Shown here piece by piece: positions 7,638-17,357 of a stretch of DNA of 64,000 nucleotides. Origin of the DNA: Pontiellaceae bacterium B12219 (GTDB lineage: Bacteria; Verrucomicrobiota; Kiritimatiellia; Kiritimatiellales; Pontiellaceae); the NCBI GenBank assembly GCA_029432795.1, contig JARNMJ010000012.1, positions 24,483-88,482 of the forward strand, read 5' to 3'. Made by a program: the position numbers and the translations under genes. Each line of letters begins with the position of its first letter. The stretch's first letter is position 1. The notes under the pieces are model-generated. The model did not search any database. It was not told where the DNA came from and saw only the letters and a program-made list of their open reading frames with translations.

Positions 7638-8395
7638 CACGAATCCAAATCAGGAATCGTCAAAATTTCGGCCTTACCTTTGCCAACGGCAATGGTGTGC
7701 TCAAAATGAGCCGAAGGAAGCCGATCCTTCGTTACTACCGTCCAACCATCATTCAGGGTTTCCGTCTTATGGACCCCCAGATTGATCATCGGCTCAATTG
7801 CAAAAGTCATTCCCGCTTTTAAAACGGGTCCACGACCAGGCGGACCATAGTTTGGAATCTGGGGATCTTCATGCATTTCCCGCCCAATCCCATGACCAAC
7901 AAAATCGCGCACCACAGAAAATCCGGCACCTTCCGCAACCACCTGCACCGCGTTGGAAATATCCGACAACCGGTTTCCTTCCACGGCCTTGCCGATAGCT
8001 GCCGCCAGACATTCCTGCGTTGTATCGAGCAGGCGCTGCCATTCCGGATCAATTTCTCCGGCCGCAACTGTTATTGCCGTATCACCGACAAACCCACCAT
8101 ACACCAATCCAAAATCTATACTGACCACATCGCCATTGTTAATTACACGACGGCCAGGAACCCCATGTACCACTTCTTCATTTACCGAAGAGCAGATATG
8201 GCCGGAAAAACCGTGATAGCCGTAAAAGGCACACCGTCCTTCCGCTTTCTTCGCCAACTCAGCCGCATACTCATCCAGCTCTTTGGTGGTTACTCCGGGA
8301 GCAACCTTCGAAGCAACTTTGTGTAGAATGGTCGCCGTCTTCTTCGCAGCAATTCGCATTGCCACCAGCTCTTCCGCTTTTTTGACGATAATCAT
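7637..8395 (-). CDS. map: Methionine aminopeptidase type I
   Basis: 252 residues of the pita-bread fold. The metal ligands and catalytic residues are visible: VVHGVPG (His), SIDFG and GFVGDTAIT (two Asp), GHGIGREMHEDP (His), FAIEPMIN (Glu) and the last Glu in FEHTIAVG. It removes the initiator Met from nascent proteins. Start overlaps the adk stop by 1 nt (TAATG) and its stop overlaps infA, so the secY-adk-map-infA set is tightly coupled. Confidence 0.97.
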   Translation of the reverse strand: MIIVKKAEELVAMRIAAKKTATILHKVASKVAPGVTTKELDEYAAELAKKAEGRCAFYGYHGFSGHICSSVNEEVVHGVPGRRVINNGDVVSIDFGLVYGGFVGDTAITVAAGEIDPEWQRLLDTTQECLAAAIGKAVEGNRLSDISNAVQVVAEGAGFSVVRDFVGHGIGREMHEDPQIPNYGPPGRGPVLKAGMTFAIEPMINLGVHKTETLNDGWTVVTKDRLPSAHFEHTIAVGKGKAEILTIPDLDS

Positions 8396-9042
8396 TAAAC
8401 CTTACCCAACGCCTTCACTACATCAGCACGTACATCAACAATCGGCTGGTCTGCATTAATTTTCAGAATCAGACCCGCAACCTCGTAGTACGTGATCAAA
8501 GGTGCCGTTCGCTCTGCATAAACTTCAAGACGCTTCCGAACGGTCTCTTCTGTATCATCTGCCCGTTGCGTCAACGCACATCCTTCAACATCACACACAT
8601 CCCCATTCGAAGGCGGATTAAATGTGACGTGATAAACCGAACCGCATTTTTCGCAGGTTCGACGACCAATCAGTCGCTCAACAATGGATTCAGCTGGACA
8701 TTCCAACTGCACCACGTGCTCAATCGTTGCTCCCAGGGAGCCGATCAGCTCATCCAGTTTTTCGGCCTGAACCAACGTCCTGGGAAAACCATCAAATAAA
8801 AATTTAGCGTCTGCTCCGGAATCTTTCATCAGATCCCTAATCATGCCGACCACTACATCATCGCGGACAAACTGCCCGGCATCCATCAACTTTTTGGCCT
8901 CTATGCCCAGAGGGGTTTCAAGGCGGATCTGCTCACGAAGCAGATCACCGGTAGAGATATGCTTGAATCCCTTATCCACCAATACTTCAGCAACAGTGCC
9001 CTTCCCCGCCCCCGGAGGTCCTAATAAAACCACAACTTTCAT
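8395..9042 (-). CDS. adk: Adenylate kinase, zinc-type LID
   Basis: 215 residues. P-loop GPPGAGKGT at the N-terminus, FDGFPRT in the AMP-binding part, and a long LID domain with CEKC ... CDVEGC cysteines, which suggests a bound metal as in Gram-positive adenylate kinases. Catalyses ATP + AMP to 2 ADP. Its ATG overlaps the secY stop as ATGA, and its stop overlaps map. Confidence 0.97.
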   Translation of the reverse strand: MKVVVLLGPPGAGKGTVAEVLVDKGFKHISTGDLLREQIRLETPLGIEAKKLMDAGQFVRDDVVVGMIRDLMKDSGADAKFLFDGFPRTLVQAEKLDELIGSLGATIEHVVQLECPAESIVERLIGRRTCEKCGSVYHVTFNPPSNGDVCDVEGCALTQRADDTEETVRKRLEVYAERTAPLITYYEVAGLILKINADQPIVDVRADVVKALGKV

Positions 9043-10379
9043 CGTCCGCTGCGCATCTTTCCTTTTTTAAGGAAACCGTCGTAATGGCGCATCAGCAAAT
9101 GCGACTCAATTTGACGCATCGTATCCAGCATTACACCCACAATAATCAGCAGGCTGGTGCCCCCGAAGAACGAGGCAACAATCCACGGTACGTTAAACTG
9201 TGCGGTCATGATATTCGGCATTACGGCAATGGCCGTAAGGAACACAGCACCCGCAAGCGTGAGACGCGTCATTGTTCTGTCGAGATATTCAGCCGTCGGA
9301 CGTCCGGGACGTATACCCGGAATGTAACCGCCGCGCTTTTTCAGATCGTCAGCAATCTGAATGGGGTTGAACTGTGTCGCCACCCAGAAATAAGAGAAAA
9401 AGAGAATCATCATACCAAACCAGAACATGTACCAACCGGACATGGGGAAACTATTCGCCCATTCTTTAGCCCACTGGAACGGCAGGTAGCTTCCGATCTT
9501 CGGAAAGATAGCCATGATGGCTGAAGCAAAGATGATTGGCATTACGCCGGAGTAGTTGACCCGCAACGGCAGGTGGGACGTTCCGCCCTGCATCATTTTG
9601 CGGCCAACCATGCGTTTGGCGAACTGCACCGGGATTTTCTGCTGTGCCTGCGACACCGCAACCACCACGAGAATAACCACAAAGATCAACGCAATCAGCA
9701 AGGCCAGGTGGAACGCGCCGATTTCGGCAATACCGTCAACCGGCGTAAGCTTGTCGATCAGTGTTTTAACAGCCATCGGCATACTGCTGATAATGTTCAC
9801 CGTAATAATGATCGAAATGCCGTTTCCAATTCCGCGGTCGGTCATTTGCTCACCAATCCACATCAGCAGCAACGAACCCGTTACCAGACTGAGCATGGTC
9901 AGGAGAATAAATCCAAACCCCGGAATACGCACCACTTCAGCCGGCAGACCGAAATAACCGCCGGACTGAAGCGCGACCGCCATCGCAATACTCTGTACAG
10001 CACAGATAACTACCGTGAGATACCGTGTGTATTGCGTAATTTTCTGGCGGCCAACATCGCCCTCTCTCGCCAGCTTTTCCAGATGCGGTATCACCGCAGT
10101 CATCAGCTGGATAATGATCGAAGCACTGATGTAGGGCATAATACCCAATGTGCCAATCGAACATTGCAGGAGCGCGCCCCCGCTGAACAGGTTCATGATG
10201 CCGAACAGACCCCCTTCTGCGCCACCCTGCATTTCGATAAATTCTCGAATACGCAGTGCGTCCACGCCCGGAAGCGGAACAGCAGCAATGAGTCGGCAGA
10301 TGAAGATCAGTCCAAACGTATAAAGAATACGCTGTCTGAGCTCAACAATCTTGAATGTGTTAACAAATGCGGAAAGCAT
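9039..10379 (-). CDS. secY: Protein translocase subunit SecY
   Basis: 446 residues with about ten hydrophobic helices. Characteristic stretches: RILYTFGLIFICRLIAAVPL at TM1, FSGGALLQCSIGTLGIMPYI of the plug region, and the cytoplasmic loop with KRGGYIPGIRPGRPTAEYL. SecY forms the export channel with SecE (encoded at 34654-34857). It lies between rplO and adk as in most bacteria. Confidence 0.98.
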   Translation of the reverse strand: MLSAFVNTFKIVELRQRILYTFGLIFICRLIAAVPLPGVDALRIREFIEMQGGAEGGLFGIMNLFSGGALLQCSIGTLGIMPYISASIIIQLMTAVIPHLEKLAREGDVGRQKITQYTRYLTVVICAVQSIAMAVALQSGGYFGLPAEVVRIPGFGFILLTMLSLVTGSLLLMWIGEQMTDRGIGNGISIIITVNIISSMPMAVKTLIDKLTPVDGIAEIGAFHLALLIALIFVVILVVVAVSQAQQKIPVQFAKRMVGRKMMQGGTSHLPLRVNYSGVMPIIFASAIMAIFPKIGSYLPFQWAKEWANSFPMSGWYMFWFGMMILFFSYFWVATQFNPIQIADDLKKRGGYIPGIRPGRPTAEYLDRTMTRLTLAGAVFLTAIAVMPNIMTAQFNVPWIVASFFGGTSLLIIVGVMLDTMRQIESHLLMRHYDGFLKKGKMRSGR

Positions 10380-10400
10380 GGCGATGTGGCCTTTCGTAGA

Positions 10401-10841
10401 TTATACGACTTCGCAAGTACCGCCGGCAGCTTCGAGAGCCTCTTTTGCCGATGCGGAAAATGCATTAACCTTAACAGTCAGCTTCTTTTCGATGCTGCCG
10501 GTACCAAGAATTTTGATTCCATCGAAATGTCCGTTAACCAGACCCTTCTCCTTGAGAAGTTCGATGGTAACCTCCGTCCCATCTTCGAATACATTAAGTG
10601 CATCGAGATTGACCGGAAGAATTTCCTTGCGGTTAAAGTTCTTAAAACCACGCTTCGGCAGTTTCCGGTAGAATGGCATCTGGCCACCCTCAAACAACGG
10701 CTTGTGCGTTCCGCCGGCACGGGACATCTGCCCCTTGTGCCCGCGTCCTGCGGTTTTACCTTTGCCTGAAGCACGACCGCGACCTACGCGGATTTTCCGA
10801 TGCTTGGAACCTTCTGCAGGTTTCAGTGAATGTAAATCCAT
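10401..10841 (-). CDS. rplO: 50S ribosomal protein L15
   Basis: 146 residues: [20 protein letters not shown] opening, [19 protein letters not shown] and [19 protein letters not shown], all classical L15. It follows rpsE directly, with only 20 bp between; the L30 gene (rpmD), which usually separates rpsE and rplO, is absent. Confidence 0.97.
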   Translation of the reverse strand: MDLHSLKPAEGSKHRKIRVGRGRASGKGKTAGRGHKGQMSRAGGTHKPLFEGGQMPFYRKLPKRGFKNFNRKEILPVNLDALNVFEDGTEVTIELLKEKGLVNGHFDGIKILGTGSIEKKLTVKVNAFSASAKEALEAAGGTCEVV

Positions 10842-10861
10842 GACTTAATCCTCTACCTTGT

Positions 10862-11416
10862 TTAGCCTTTACGAAGTGCCAGTGCCTGTTCTTTCGAACG
10901 AAGGGAACCGAGCGCCTTAAAGGTGGCTTTGGTTACATTGAGGTGGTTATTGGAACCGAGCGACTTTGCCAGTACATCACGAATTCCTGCGAGCTCGAGT
11001 ACGGCGCGGCACGGGCCACCAGCGATAATTCCGGTACCTTCGGAAGCCGGGCGAATCAAAACCTGTGCGCCGCTGAACTTACCGATTGCATCGTGCGGAA
11101 GCGTGGTTCCACGCATCGTTACGGAACACAGGTTCTTCTTTGCTGAGTCGCCTGCTTTGCGGATTGCTTCCGAAACCTCGGCCGCTTTGCCCAGTCCATA
11201 CCCGATGCGTCCTTTACGATCGCCAACAACTACCAGAGCACCAAAGCTGAAACGACGTCCACCTTTAACCACTTTTGAGTTACGGCTGATGTGTACTACA
11301 CGCTCTTCGAATTCCGGCTTTTCGCGGACTTCATTCCTATCGTCACGTTTACGACGACCACGTCCACCAGTAGCACCATCACGGCGTCCTCTACGTTCAT
11401 TACGTTCTTCTGCCAT
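10862..11416 (-). CDS. rpsE: 30S ribosomal protein S5, RG-rich N-terminus
   Basis: 184 residues. The S5 core ([60 protein letters not shown]) starts near residue 40. The N-terminal leader is rich in Arg and Gly ([20 protein letters not shown]) and is longer than in E. coli, which suggests an RNA-binding tail. S5 helps decoding accuracy. Confidence 0.96.
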   Translation of the reverse strand: MAEERNERRGRRDGATGGRGRRKRDDRNEVREKPEFEERVVHISRNSKVVKGGRRFSFGALVVVGDRKGRIGYGLGKAAEVSEAIRKAGDSAKKNLCSVTMRGTTLPHDAIGKFSGAQVLIRPASEGTGIIAGGPCRAVLELAGIRDVLAKSLGSNNHLNVTKATFKALGSLRSKEQALALRKG

Positions 11417-11425
11417 TGGAATCTC

Positions 11426-11761
11426 CTAGAATTTCAGGCCCGCTTCGCGAGCACTTTCAGCCAGTGTTTTAAGGTTGTTGCCGAAGGCGAATCCACCGCG
11501 GTCAAAAACAACAGCTTCGATGCCTTTGCCTTTTGCGGCTTCCGCTGCTTTAGCGCCAAGCGCCTTGGCTGCTTCAGCATTTTTACCATCGATGGATACA
11601 CCGGCGAGGGTCAGACGCGCATCGTCATCAATAAACTGAATTTCCATGCGTTTATTCGACCGGAAAAAAGCCATGCGCGGACGCGCAGCAGTTCCCGAAA
11701 TTTTATTACGCACACGGAAGTGACGACGGATTCTTAATTCTTTTTTCGTTTTAGTAGCCAT
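11426..11761 (-). CDS. rplR: 50S ribosomal protein L18
   Basis: 111 residues: RIRRHFRVRNKISGTAARPR and the VFDRGGFAFGNNLKTLAESAR end are L18 hallmarks. Binds 5S rRNA with L5. Overlaps the rplF stop by 1 nt. Confidence 0.96.
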   Translation of the reverse strand: MATKTKKELRIRRHFRVRNKISGTAARPRMAFFRSNKRMEIQFIDDDARLTLAGVSIDGKNAEAAKALGAKAAEAAKGKGIEAVVFDRGGFAFGNNLKTLAESAREAGLKF

Positions 11762-12300
11762 TATGCAACCGCCTTACCTTCTTTACGACGAATCTGTTCG
11801 CCAGCATAACGAACGCCCTTGCCTTTATACGGCTCGGCCGGGGAGTAATCGCGGATACGCGCGGCAACCTGACCTACGAGCTGCTTGTCGATTCCTTCAA
11901 TCGTAACGGTTGTGCCGTTGCCACCAACTGAAACGTTGATGCCTTCCGGAATCGTATAGTTAATTTCGTGGGAGAAACCGAGGGAAAGAACAATTTCCTT
12001 TCCATTGAGAGCCGCTTTATAGCCGACGCCTTCAATGATGAGCTCTTTCTTATAGCCTTCACTCACGCCGATGATCATGTTGTTCACCAGGCTGCGAACG
12101 GTACCGAACATCGCCTTGGAAAACTTTGAATCATCCGCACGTGCCACGACGACACTGTTATCTTCAACAGCGACCGAAATACATGCCGGTGCAGTGTAGG
12201 TGGATTCACCCTTACTGCCCTTGATTGTAACGGTCTGTCCGCTGAGTTCCGCAGTGATACCACCGGGAATCAATACTGGTTGTTTACCTATTCTTGACAT
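11761..12300 (-). CDS. rplF: 50S ribosomal protein L6
   Basis: 179 residues, usual length. MSRIGKQPVLIPGGITAEL, the duplicated L6 fold and the PEPYKGKGVRY-type end (AEPYKGKGVRYAGEQIRRKE) are intact. Binds domain VI of 23S rRNA near the factor-binding site. Confidence 0.97.
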   Translation of the reverse strand: MSRIGKQPVLIPGGITAELSGQTVTIKGSKGESTYTAPACISVAVEDNSVVVARADDSKFSKAMFGTVRSLVNNMIIGVSEGYKKELIIEGVGYKAALNGKEIVLSLGFSHEINYTIPEGINVSVGGNGTTVTIEGIDKQLVGQVAARIRDYSPAEPYKGKGVRYAGEQIRRKEGKAVA

Positions 12301-12317
12301 TTTAAACCGTTCCTTTC

Positions 12318-12716
12318 CTACCAGACGTAGCAGAGGACTTCGCCCCCGATCTTCTTCTCACGTGCTTCATTATCAGTCATGACTCCTGAAGACGTGCTGA
12401 TGATCGCCATTCCGATGCCGCCCAAAACACGCGGGACTTCTTCGGAATTAACGTACTTACGGCAGCTGGGCTTGCTGATACGGCGAAGCCCCTGGATGAC
12501 CGGCTCGCGGTCGATCGTGTATTTAAGAAAAACATTGAGTACGGGTTTTCCGTCTTCGTTTTCCATTGTGTAATCTTTGATGAACCCTTCGGCTTTCAGG
12601 ATACGGGCCACTTCACTCTTCGCTTTGGAGTGCGGCATTCCGACAACCTTCTTTTCAGCCATGTTCGCATTGCGAATACGGGTCAACATGTCAGCGATTG
12701 GATCTGATAAAACCAT
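12318..12716 (-). CDS. rpsH: 30S ribosomal protein S8
   Basis: 132 residues: DPIADMLTRIRNAN near the N-terminus and GIGMAIISTSSGVMTDNEAR in the C-terminal domain are S8 signatures. It follows rplE with 14 bp between; the S14 gene (rpsN), which normally lies in that gap, is not here. Confidence 0.97.
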   Translation of the reverse strand: MVLSDPIADMLTRIRNANMAEKKVVGMPHSKAKSEVARILKAEGFIKDYTMENEDGKPVLNVFLKYTIDREPVIQGLRRISKPSCRKYVNSEEVPRVLGGIGMAIISTSSGVMTDNEAREKKIGGEVLCYVW

Positions 12717-12730
12717 TTCTATACCTCTTC

Positions 12731-13279
12731 CTATTCGTTGCCCGTTTTGAACGGCATGCCCATGAGAGTCAGCAGCTCTTTCGCTTCGCTATCCTCTGTC
12801 GCAGTCGTAACGAAAGTGATGTCCATCCCGTGAACCAACTTCACGCGATCCGGATCGATTTCCGGGAATACAGTCTGCTCGGAAAGCCCCATCGAATAGT
12901 TTCCGGAGCCATCGAACGATTTAACCGGGATGCCGCGGAAGTCGCGAATACGCGGCAACGTGACATTGACCAGGCGGTCCATGAATTCATACATCCGATT
13001 TCCGCGCAGTGTAACACGTGCGCCGATCGGCATTCCTTCACGCAACTTAAAATTCGATACACTCTTTTTCGCTTTGGTAATTACCGCTTTCTGGCCGGTA
13101 ATTTTGCCGAGGTCTTCGGCAAGCGCTGTCAGCGCATCGCGGTCATGATTAACCGAAACGCACAGATTGAGTACGATTTTTTTAAGTGCGGGAACCTGCA
13201 TTTTGCTGGTGTAGCCCTGGCTCTCAAGGAGCTTGGGGGCTACCGCGTCTTTATACTTAGTTTTCAGTGTTGGGGTCAT
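12731..13279 (-). CDS. rplE: 50S ribosomal protein L5
   Basis: 182 residues: QVPALKKIVLNLCVSVNHDR, KAKKSVSNFKLREGMPIGAR and VTLRGNRMYEFMDRLVNVTL are classical L5. Contacts 5S rRNA and the P-site tRNA. The preceding 42-bp spacer from rplX holds a dyad repeat copy. Confidence 0.97.
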   Translation of the reverse strand: MTPTLKTKYKDAVAPKLLESQGYTSKMQVPALKKIVLNLCVSVNHDRDALTALAEDLGKITGQKAVITKAKKSVSNFKLREGMPIGARVTLRGNRMYEFMDRLVNVTLPRIRDFRGIPVKSFDGSGNYSMGLSEQTVFPEIDPDRVKLVHGMDITFVTTATEDSEAKELLTLMGMPFKTGNE

Positions 13280-13303
13280 TGCACCCTTCCTCCAAAATTA
13301 CGG

Positions 13304-13318
13304 TTCCAATGCTTGGAA
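13304..13318. repeat. 15-bp dyad repeat copy (TTCCAA TGC TTGGAA), rplX-rplE spacer
   Basis: Exact copy; the dyad extends to GTTCCAATGCTTGGAAC. It fills a third of a 42-bp spacer between two tightly packed ribosomal genes. Confidence 0.9.
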
Positions 13319-13321
13319 CGG

Positions 13322-13549
13322 TTATGCGGAAACCTTCACATTGGAAATTGCAATCGCTGCTTCGCGCTCATCAATTCCACCCTGCGGGTTTTCCTCGCTC
13401 TTTTGCATATGCTTCTTCACAAAGTTAACTCCTTCAACAAGCACCCGTCCGGATTCCGGAAGGACCTGAAGCACTTTGCCCGATTTGCCTTTGTCATCAC
13501 CAGTGATTACCTGAACGGTGTCACCCTTTTTGATTTTGGCTTTACTCAT
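13322..13549 (-). CDS. rplX: 50S ribosomal protein L24 (short)
   Basis: 75 residues against about 100 in E. coli. The KOW motif is present ([20 protein letters not shown]), followed by [20 protein letters not shown] and [14 protein letters not shown]. The reduced C-terminus resembles compact L24 forms of several phyla. The initiator of 50S assembly. Confidence 0.94.
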   Translation of the reverse strand: MSKAKIKKGDTVQVITGDDKGKSGKVLQVLPESGRVLVEGVNFVKKHMQKSEENPQGGIDEREAAIAISNVKVSA

Positions 13550-13569
13550 TTTAAATTCCTCCTGTGCGG

Positions 13570-13935
13570 TTACAGTACTTCCGGAGCCAGCGAGACCACT
13601 TTCATGAAGTCGTTTTCGCGAAGCTCACGGGCAACCGGTCCGAAAATACGGGTTCCGCGCGGATTTTTCTTATCGTCAATAATCACGGCGGCATTGCCAT
13701 CGAAACGAAGGCAGGAGCCGTCGCCACGACGAATTGTGCTCTTCGTCCGGACCACAACCGCCAAAACGACATCGCCCTTCTTAACCACACCATTCGGCTG
13801 TGCTTCTTTAACGGAAACGCGGATCGTATCGCCAACGCGGGCGACCTTACTCTTCGTGCCAAGCACGCGGATGCACATTACAGAACGCGCACCAGAGTTA
13901 TCCGCAACTTTCAAACGTGTATTCTCTTGAATCAT
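13570..13935 (-). CDS. rplN: 50S ribosomal protein L14
   Basis: 121 residues, very conserved: [20 protein letters not shown], the basic [20 protein letters not shown] and the tail [20 protein letters not shown]. Forms intersubunit bridges and the RsfS contact surface. Confidence 0.98.
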   Translation of the reverse strand: MIQENTRLKVADNSGARSVMCIRVLGTKSKVARVGDTIRVSVKEAQPNGVVKKGDVVLAVVVRTKSTIRRGDGSCLRFDGNAAVIIDDKKNPRGTRIFGPVARELRENDFMKVVSLAPEVL

Positions 13936-13949
13936 TGTTCAGCCCTACC

Positions 13950-14216
13950 TTATTTCGCAGCTTCTGAAACAACGTCCACCAGGCGCCAGCATTTCAGCTT
14001 GCTCAGCGGGCGGGTTTCCATGATGCGCACAACATCACCGACACCGGCTTTGTTTTCTTCATCATGCACATGAACTTTCTTGGAAATTCGAATTTCCTTG
14101 CCGTACAACGGGTGGCGTACACGGCGTTCGATCAGGACCACGATAGTCTTGTCGCCGCTCTTGCTGACCACACGACCTTCGCGCTTCTTCCGCATATTTC
14201 TTTCAATCTTTTCCAT
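13950..14216 (-). CDS. rpsQ: 30S ribosomal protein S17
   Basis: 88 residues from [20 protein letters not shown]; core segments [20 protein letters not shown] and [20 protein letters not shown] are typical. The ATG at 14216 is preferred over 14267, because AAGGATAAGG lies just before it and the longer start would overlap rpmC by 47 nt. Confidence 0.95.
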   Translation of the reverse strand: MEKIERNMRKKREGRVVSKSGDKTIVVLIERRVRHPLYGKEIRISKKVHVHDEENKAGVGDVVRIMETRPLSKLKCWRLVDVVSEAAK

Positions 14217-14220
14217 GACC

Positions 14221-14415
14221 TTATCCTTCAACTTTCTTTGCGTTCTGGATGGTCTTGATACGGGCAACCGTACGACGCAGCTGTTTAATACGGGTCGGAT
14301 TTTCCAACTGACCGGATACCTGCTGGAGCTTCAGATTAAACTGCTCCTTTTTGATATCGACGAGCTGCTGATCCAGTTCCGCAATTGTCATTTCATTTAA
14401 TTCGTTAACCTTCAT
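14221..14415 (-). CDS. rpmC: 50S ribosomal protein L29
   Basis: 64 residues, two-helix protein: [20 protein letters not shown] and [20 protein letters not shown] 14415 is chosen because AGGATGGGG lies upstream; the in-frame ATG at 14427 is part of that ribosome site. Near the exit tunnel. Confidence 0.94.
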   Translation of the reverse strand: MKVNELNEMTIAELDQQLVDIKKEQFNLKLQQVSGQLENPTRIKQLRRTVARIKTIQNAKKVEG

Positions 14416-14430
14416 GGTCAGCCCCATCCT

Positions 14431-14850
14431 TTAGTCGTGAGCATGCCGCTGAACAAAACGAGCACGGATCGGCAACTTCGTGGCTGCCAGACGCAGACAC
14501 TCTTTTGCAATGGATTCCGGAACTCCGTCCAGTTCAAAGAGCATGGTTCCGGGTTTAACAACGGCAACCCACTGGTCAACGCCACCCTTACCTTTACCCA
14601 TACGAACTTCCAACGGCTTCTTGGTGATTGGTTTGTCAGGAAAAATGCGGATCCACAGCTTTCCTTTACGTTTCATGGCACGGTTTGCAGCCACACGGCA
14701 CGCTTCAATCTGGATCGCAGTGATCCAGCCGCGTTCCAGAGACTGGAGGCCGTACTCTCCGTAGGCCAGCTGGTTTCCTTTCTGGGCGAGACCGCCGCGG
14801 GAACCACGCTGTACCTTTCTGTACTTAACTCTCTTTGGCATCAAAGGCAT
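14431..14850 (-). CDS. rplP: 50S ribosomal protein L16
   Basis: 139 residues: [20 protein letters not shown], then [21 protein letters not shown], which includes the canonical 23S-binding helix (given in part), and [20 protein letters not shown]. Located between L29 and S3 as usual. Organises the A-site tRNA region. Confidence 0.97.
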   Translation of the reverse strand: MPLMPKRVKYRKVQRGSRGGLAQKGNQLAYGEYGLQSLERGWITAIQIEACRVAANRAMKRKGKLWIRIFPDKPITKKPLEVRMGKGKGGVDQWVAVVKPGTMLFELDGVPESIAKECLRLAATKLPIRARFVQRHAHD

Positions 14851-14862
14851 TGGTTAAATCTC

Positions 14863-15495
14863 CTAAGCTTTCTTTTCGGCTTCTTTGCAGATCCAGACCT
14901 TGATGCCGATAATACCGGCCAGGGTGTTGGCTTCTGCTGTGCCGTAGTCAATATTGGCACGCAGGGTGTGCAGCGGAACCATACCTTCTTTATAGCTTTC
15001 GGTACGGGCAATTTCTGCACCGTTCAAACGGCCGCCAGCCTGGATCTTAATTCCAAGTGCGCCATTTTCCATAGCCATCTGCAAGGCACGCTTCATAGCG
15101 CGACGATGAGAAACACGACGTTCCAGCTGCATGGCAACATTCGCCGCAACCAGCGTGGCATCCACATCCGGCTTCTTCACTTCAGCAATTTCCACATAGA
15201 CCTCTTTTTTGGTCATTTTAGAAAGTACTTCGCGAAGCTTATCGATGTCTTCACCCTTACGTCCAATAACCAGACCAGGACGAGCCGTCTTGATGGTTAC
15301 CCGAATACGGTTAGCATAACGCTCAACATAGATGTCCGATACAGCCGCATCTTTCAATCGTTCGGAAACGATTTTGCGAATATCCACGTCTTCTTTGAGC
15401 ATGGTACCAAAGTCCCGTTTGTCCGCATACCAGCGCGAGCGCCAGTCTTTGGTCAAAGCGAGTCTCATTCCAATAGGATTTACTTTTTGTCCCAA
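14863..15495 (-). CDS. rpsC: 30S ribosomal protein S3
   Basis: 210 residues. [20 protein letters not shown], the KH domain with [16 protein letters not shown], and the C-terminal [20 protein letters not shown] are intact. S3 lines the mRNA entry channel and contributes to helicase activity. Same-strand neighbours are rplV and rplP, each within 20 bp. Confidence 0.98.
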   Translation of the reverse strand: MGQKVNPIGMRLALTKDWRSRWYADKRDFGTMLKEDVDIRKIVSERLKDAAVSDIYVERYANRIRVTIKTARPGLVIGRKGEDIDKLREVLSKMTKKEVYVEIAEVKKPDVDATLVAANVAMQLERRVSHRRAMKRALQMAMENGALGIKIQAGGRLNGAEIARTESYKEGMVPLHTLRANIDYGTAEANTLAGIIGIKVWICKEAEKKA

Positions 15496-15511
15496 AACAA
15501 ACTCCTCTCGA

Positions 15512-15847
15512 CTAAGCTTTGTCGCTTAGAATAATGGTTACGTGGCTGGTCTTCTTTTGAATCGGACTTGCCATGCCCCGGGCACGCGGACGAAAACGTT
15601 TCATCATCGGTCCGCCATCCACAATGGCATTCTTCACAAACAGGCTGTCTGCTGACAGACCTTCGTTATTTTCGGCATTTGCAATCGCCGATTTCAGGGT
15701 CTTGCCAATCTGTACGGCAGCCTTGCGAGCATTAAACTCGGTAATACGCAGTGCATCCGCTACCGACAAACCTTTGATTTCGTTTGCCAGATCGCGAGCC
15801 TTGGTAGGCGACATGCGAATGTATTTAGTTGTTGCTGACACTTCCAT
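15512..15847 (-). CDS. rplV: 50S ribosomal protein L22
   Basis: 111 residues: [20 protein letters not shown], and the tunnel beta-hairpin with [20 protein letters not shown]. The hairpin loop is of normal length, so no macrolide-type insertion is evident. Confidence 0.97.
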   Translation of the reverse strand: MEVSATTKYIRMSPTKARDLANEIKGLSVADALRITEFNARKAAVQIGKTLKSAIANAENNEGLSADSLFVKNAIVDGGPMMKRFRPRARGMASPIQKKTSHVTIILSDKA

Positions 15848-15906
15848 GTGTTTTCACTCTCGATTTTCTTACGGGATATAAAGGGCGAGCAGTCTATGGA
15901 TTTGTT

Positions 15907-15930
15907 AAGCGAAATCCAGCGATTTCGCTT
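15907..15930. repeat. Hairpin in the rpsS-rplV spacer
   Basis: AAGCGAAAT (15907-15915) pairs with ATTTCGCTT (15922-15930) around a 6-nt loop in an unusually wide (98-bp) gap between rpsS and rplV. No U-tract follows on the minus strand, so processing or attenuation is more likely than termination. Confidence 0.55.
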
Positions 15931-15945
15931 AAAAAATCACACCGA

Positions 15946-16215
15946 CTATTTCTCCGTTGCCATTCCGTGAGTTCTAAATGCGCGGGTAGGTGAGAATTCA
16001 CCTAGTTTGTGCCCGACCATATTCTCCGTAACAAACACCGGAACGAAAACTTTACCGTTGTGAACATTGAAGGTGTAACCCACAAATTCCGGTACGATCA
16101 TCGAGGCGCGAGCCCAGGTTTTGATCGGCGCCTTACGGCCGGAGTCTGCTAATTTACGAACCTTCTTGACCAGCTTGAGGTCAACATAAGGACCTTTTTT
16201 AAGTGAACGTGACAT
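15946..16215 (-). CDS. rpsS: 30S ribosomal protein S19
   Basis: 89 residues: [40 protein letters not shown] and [16 protein letters not shown] are canonical. Forms a complex with S13 at the head. Confidence 0.98.
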   Translation of the reverse strand: MSRSLKKGPYVDLKLVKKVRKLADSGRKAPIKTWARASMIVPEFVGYTFNVHNGKVFVPVFVTENMVGHKLGEFSPTRAFRTHGMATEK

Positions 16216-16217
16216 AA

Positions 16218-17045
16218 CTATTTCTTCCTCCGCTCAACAATATACTTATTGGTCTGCTTCTGCTTGTCGCGGGTACGTTTACCCTTCGCCAGCAGTCCCC
16301 ACGGGGACTTAGGATGTCCGCCGCCGGATGTACGGCCTTCACCACCACCCATCGGGTGATCAACCGGGTTCATGGCAACACCACGAACCGTCGGGCGAAT
16401 TCCGAGCCAGCGCTTACGACCGGCTTTACCCATAACGATATTGTTATGCTCAACATTTCCGACGCGGCCAATAGTAGCCATGCAACCGGTACGAATCATG
16501 CGAATTTCACCGGAAGGCATTTTCACATTAGCAAATTCGGATTCACGGGACATCAGCTGAGCCGATGTTCCTGCCGAACGAACCAGCTGACCTCCGCGGC
16601 CGGCAATCAGTTCAATATTATGAACGGCCATACCCAGCGGAATTTTGCTCAGCGGAAGTGCGTTACCCACGGAAGGCTCTGCATCAGGACCGGACATCAG
16701 CGTGCTGCCGACTTTGAGGTTCTGAGGAGCAATGATGTAGCGCTTTTCACCATCTGCATAATGCAGCAGCGCAATACGCGCGGAACGGTTTGGATCGTAC
16801 TCAATCGAGGCAACTTTGGCAGGAATACCAATCTTGTCACGTCTGAAGTCGATTACACGATAACGGCGTTTATGACCGCCGCCACGGTGACGCACCGAAA
16901 TGCGTCCCGCACTGTTACGACCGGCTTTCTGTTTCTTCGCTTTAACCAGGGAACGCTCAGGCGAGCTCTTGGTGATTTCAGCGAAATCGGACAACACCAT
17001 ATGCCGGCGGCTCGGTGTGTACGGTTTATGTGCTTTCAAAGGCAT
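16218..17045 (-). CDS. rplB: 50S ribosomal protein L2
   Basis: 275 residues, usual length. [20 protein letters not shown] in the RNA-binding domain and [20 protein letters not shown] holding the conserved His needed for peptidyl-transferase assembly. Follows rplW by 13 bp and abuts rpsS (2 bp). Confidence 0.98.
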   Translation of the reverse strand: MPLKAHKPYTPSRRHMVLSDFAEITKSSPERSLVKAKKQKAGRNSAGRISVRHRGGGHKRRYRVIDFRRDKIGIPAKVASIEYDPNRSARIALLHYADGEKRYIIAPQNLKVGSTLMSGPDAEPSVGNALPLSKIPLGMAVHNIELIAGRGGQLVRSAGTSAQLMSRESEFANVKMPSGEIRMIRTGCMATIGRVGNVEHNNIVMGKAGRKRWLGIRPTVRGVAMNPVDHPMGGGEGRTSGGGHPKSPWGLLAKGKRTRDKQKQTNKYIVERRKK

Positions 17046-17058
17046 TACAACAAACTCC

Positions 17059-17343
17059 TTAGATCAGGTTAATGCTGTCTTCTGCATGTAATGTAACCAC
17101 CGCACGTTTCCATGCAGAAGTGGTTCCGAAATGAGCTGTGCGCTGACGCTTCTTCTTGCCTTTTCGGCACATCGTATTGACGGCCATAACACGGACATTG
17201 AAGAGCTCTTCCACAGCTCGTTTAATTTCTACCTTGTTGGCGTCTTTCGAAACCTTGAACAAAAACTTGTTCTGCTCTTCAGCGAGCTGGGTTCCCTTTT
17301 CGGTCAACAAAACTTTTTTAATAATATCAGCTGAATTTTTCAT
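17059..17343 (-). CDS. rplW: 50S ribosomal protein L23
   Basis: 94 residues: [40 protein letters not shown] and the [20 protein letters not shown] end, where KKKR-type basic loops bind 23S rRNA. The Glu-containing surface docks SRP and trigger factor at the tunnel exit. Confidence 0.96.
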   Translation of the reverse strand: MKNSADIIKKVLLTEKGTQLAEEQNKFLFKVSKDANKVEIKRAVEELFNVRVMAVNTMCRKGKKKRQRTAHFGTTSAWKRAVVTLHAEDSINLI

Positions 17344-17357
17344 CGTTGATCTCCTGA

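Noticed and set aside
10795..10809. TTCCGA TGC TTGGAA in rplO as a copy
   Set aside because: It encodes the conserved GSKHRKI part of L15; a chance one-mismatch hit.
15907..15930. Terminator in the rpsS-rplV spacer
   Set aside because: No U-tract in the direction of transcription.
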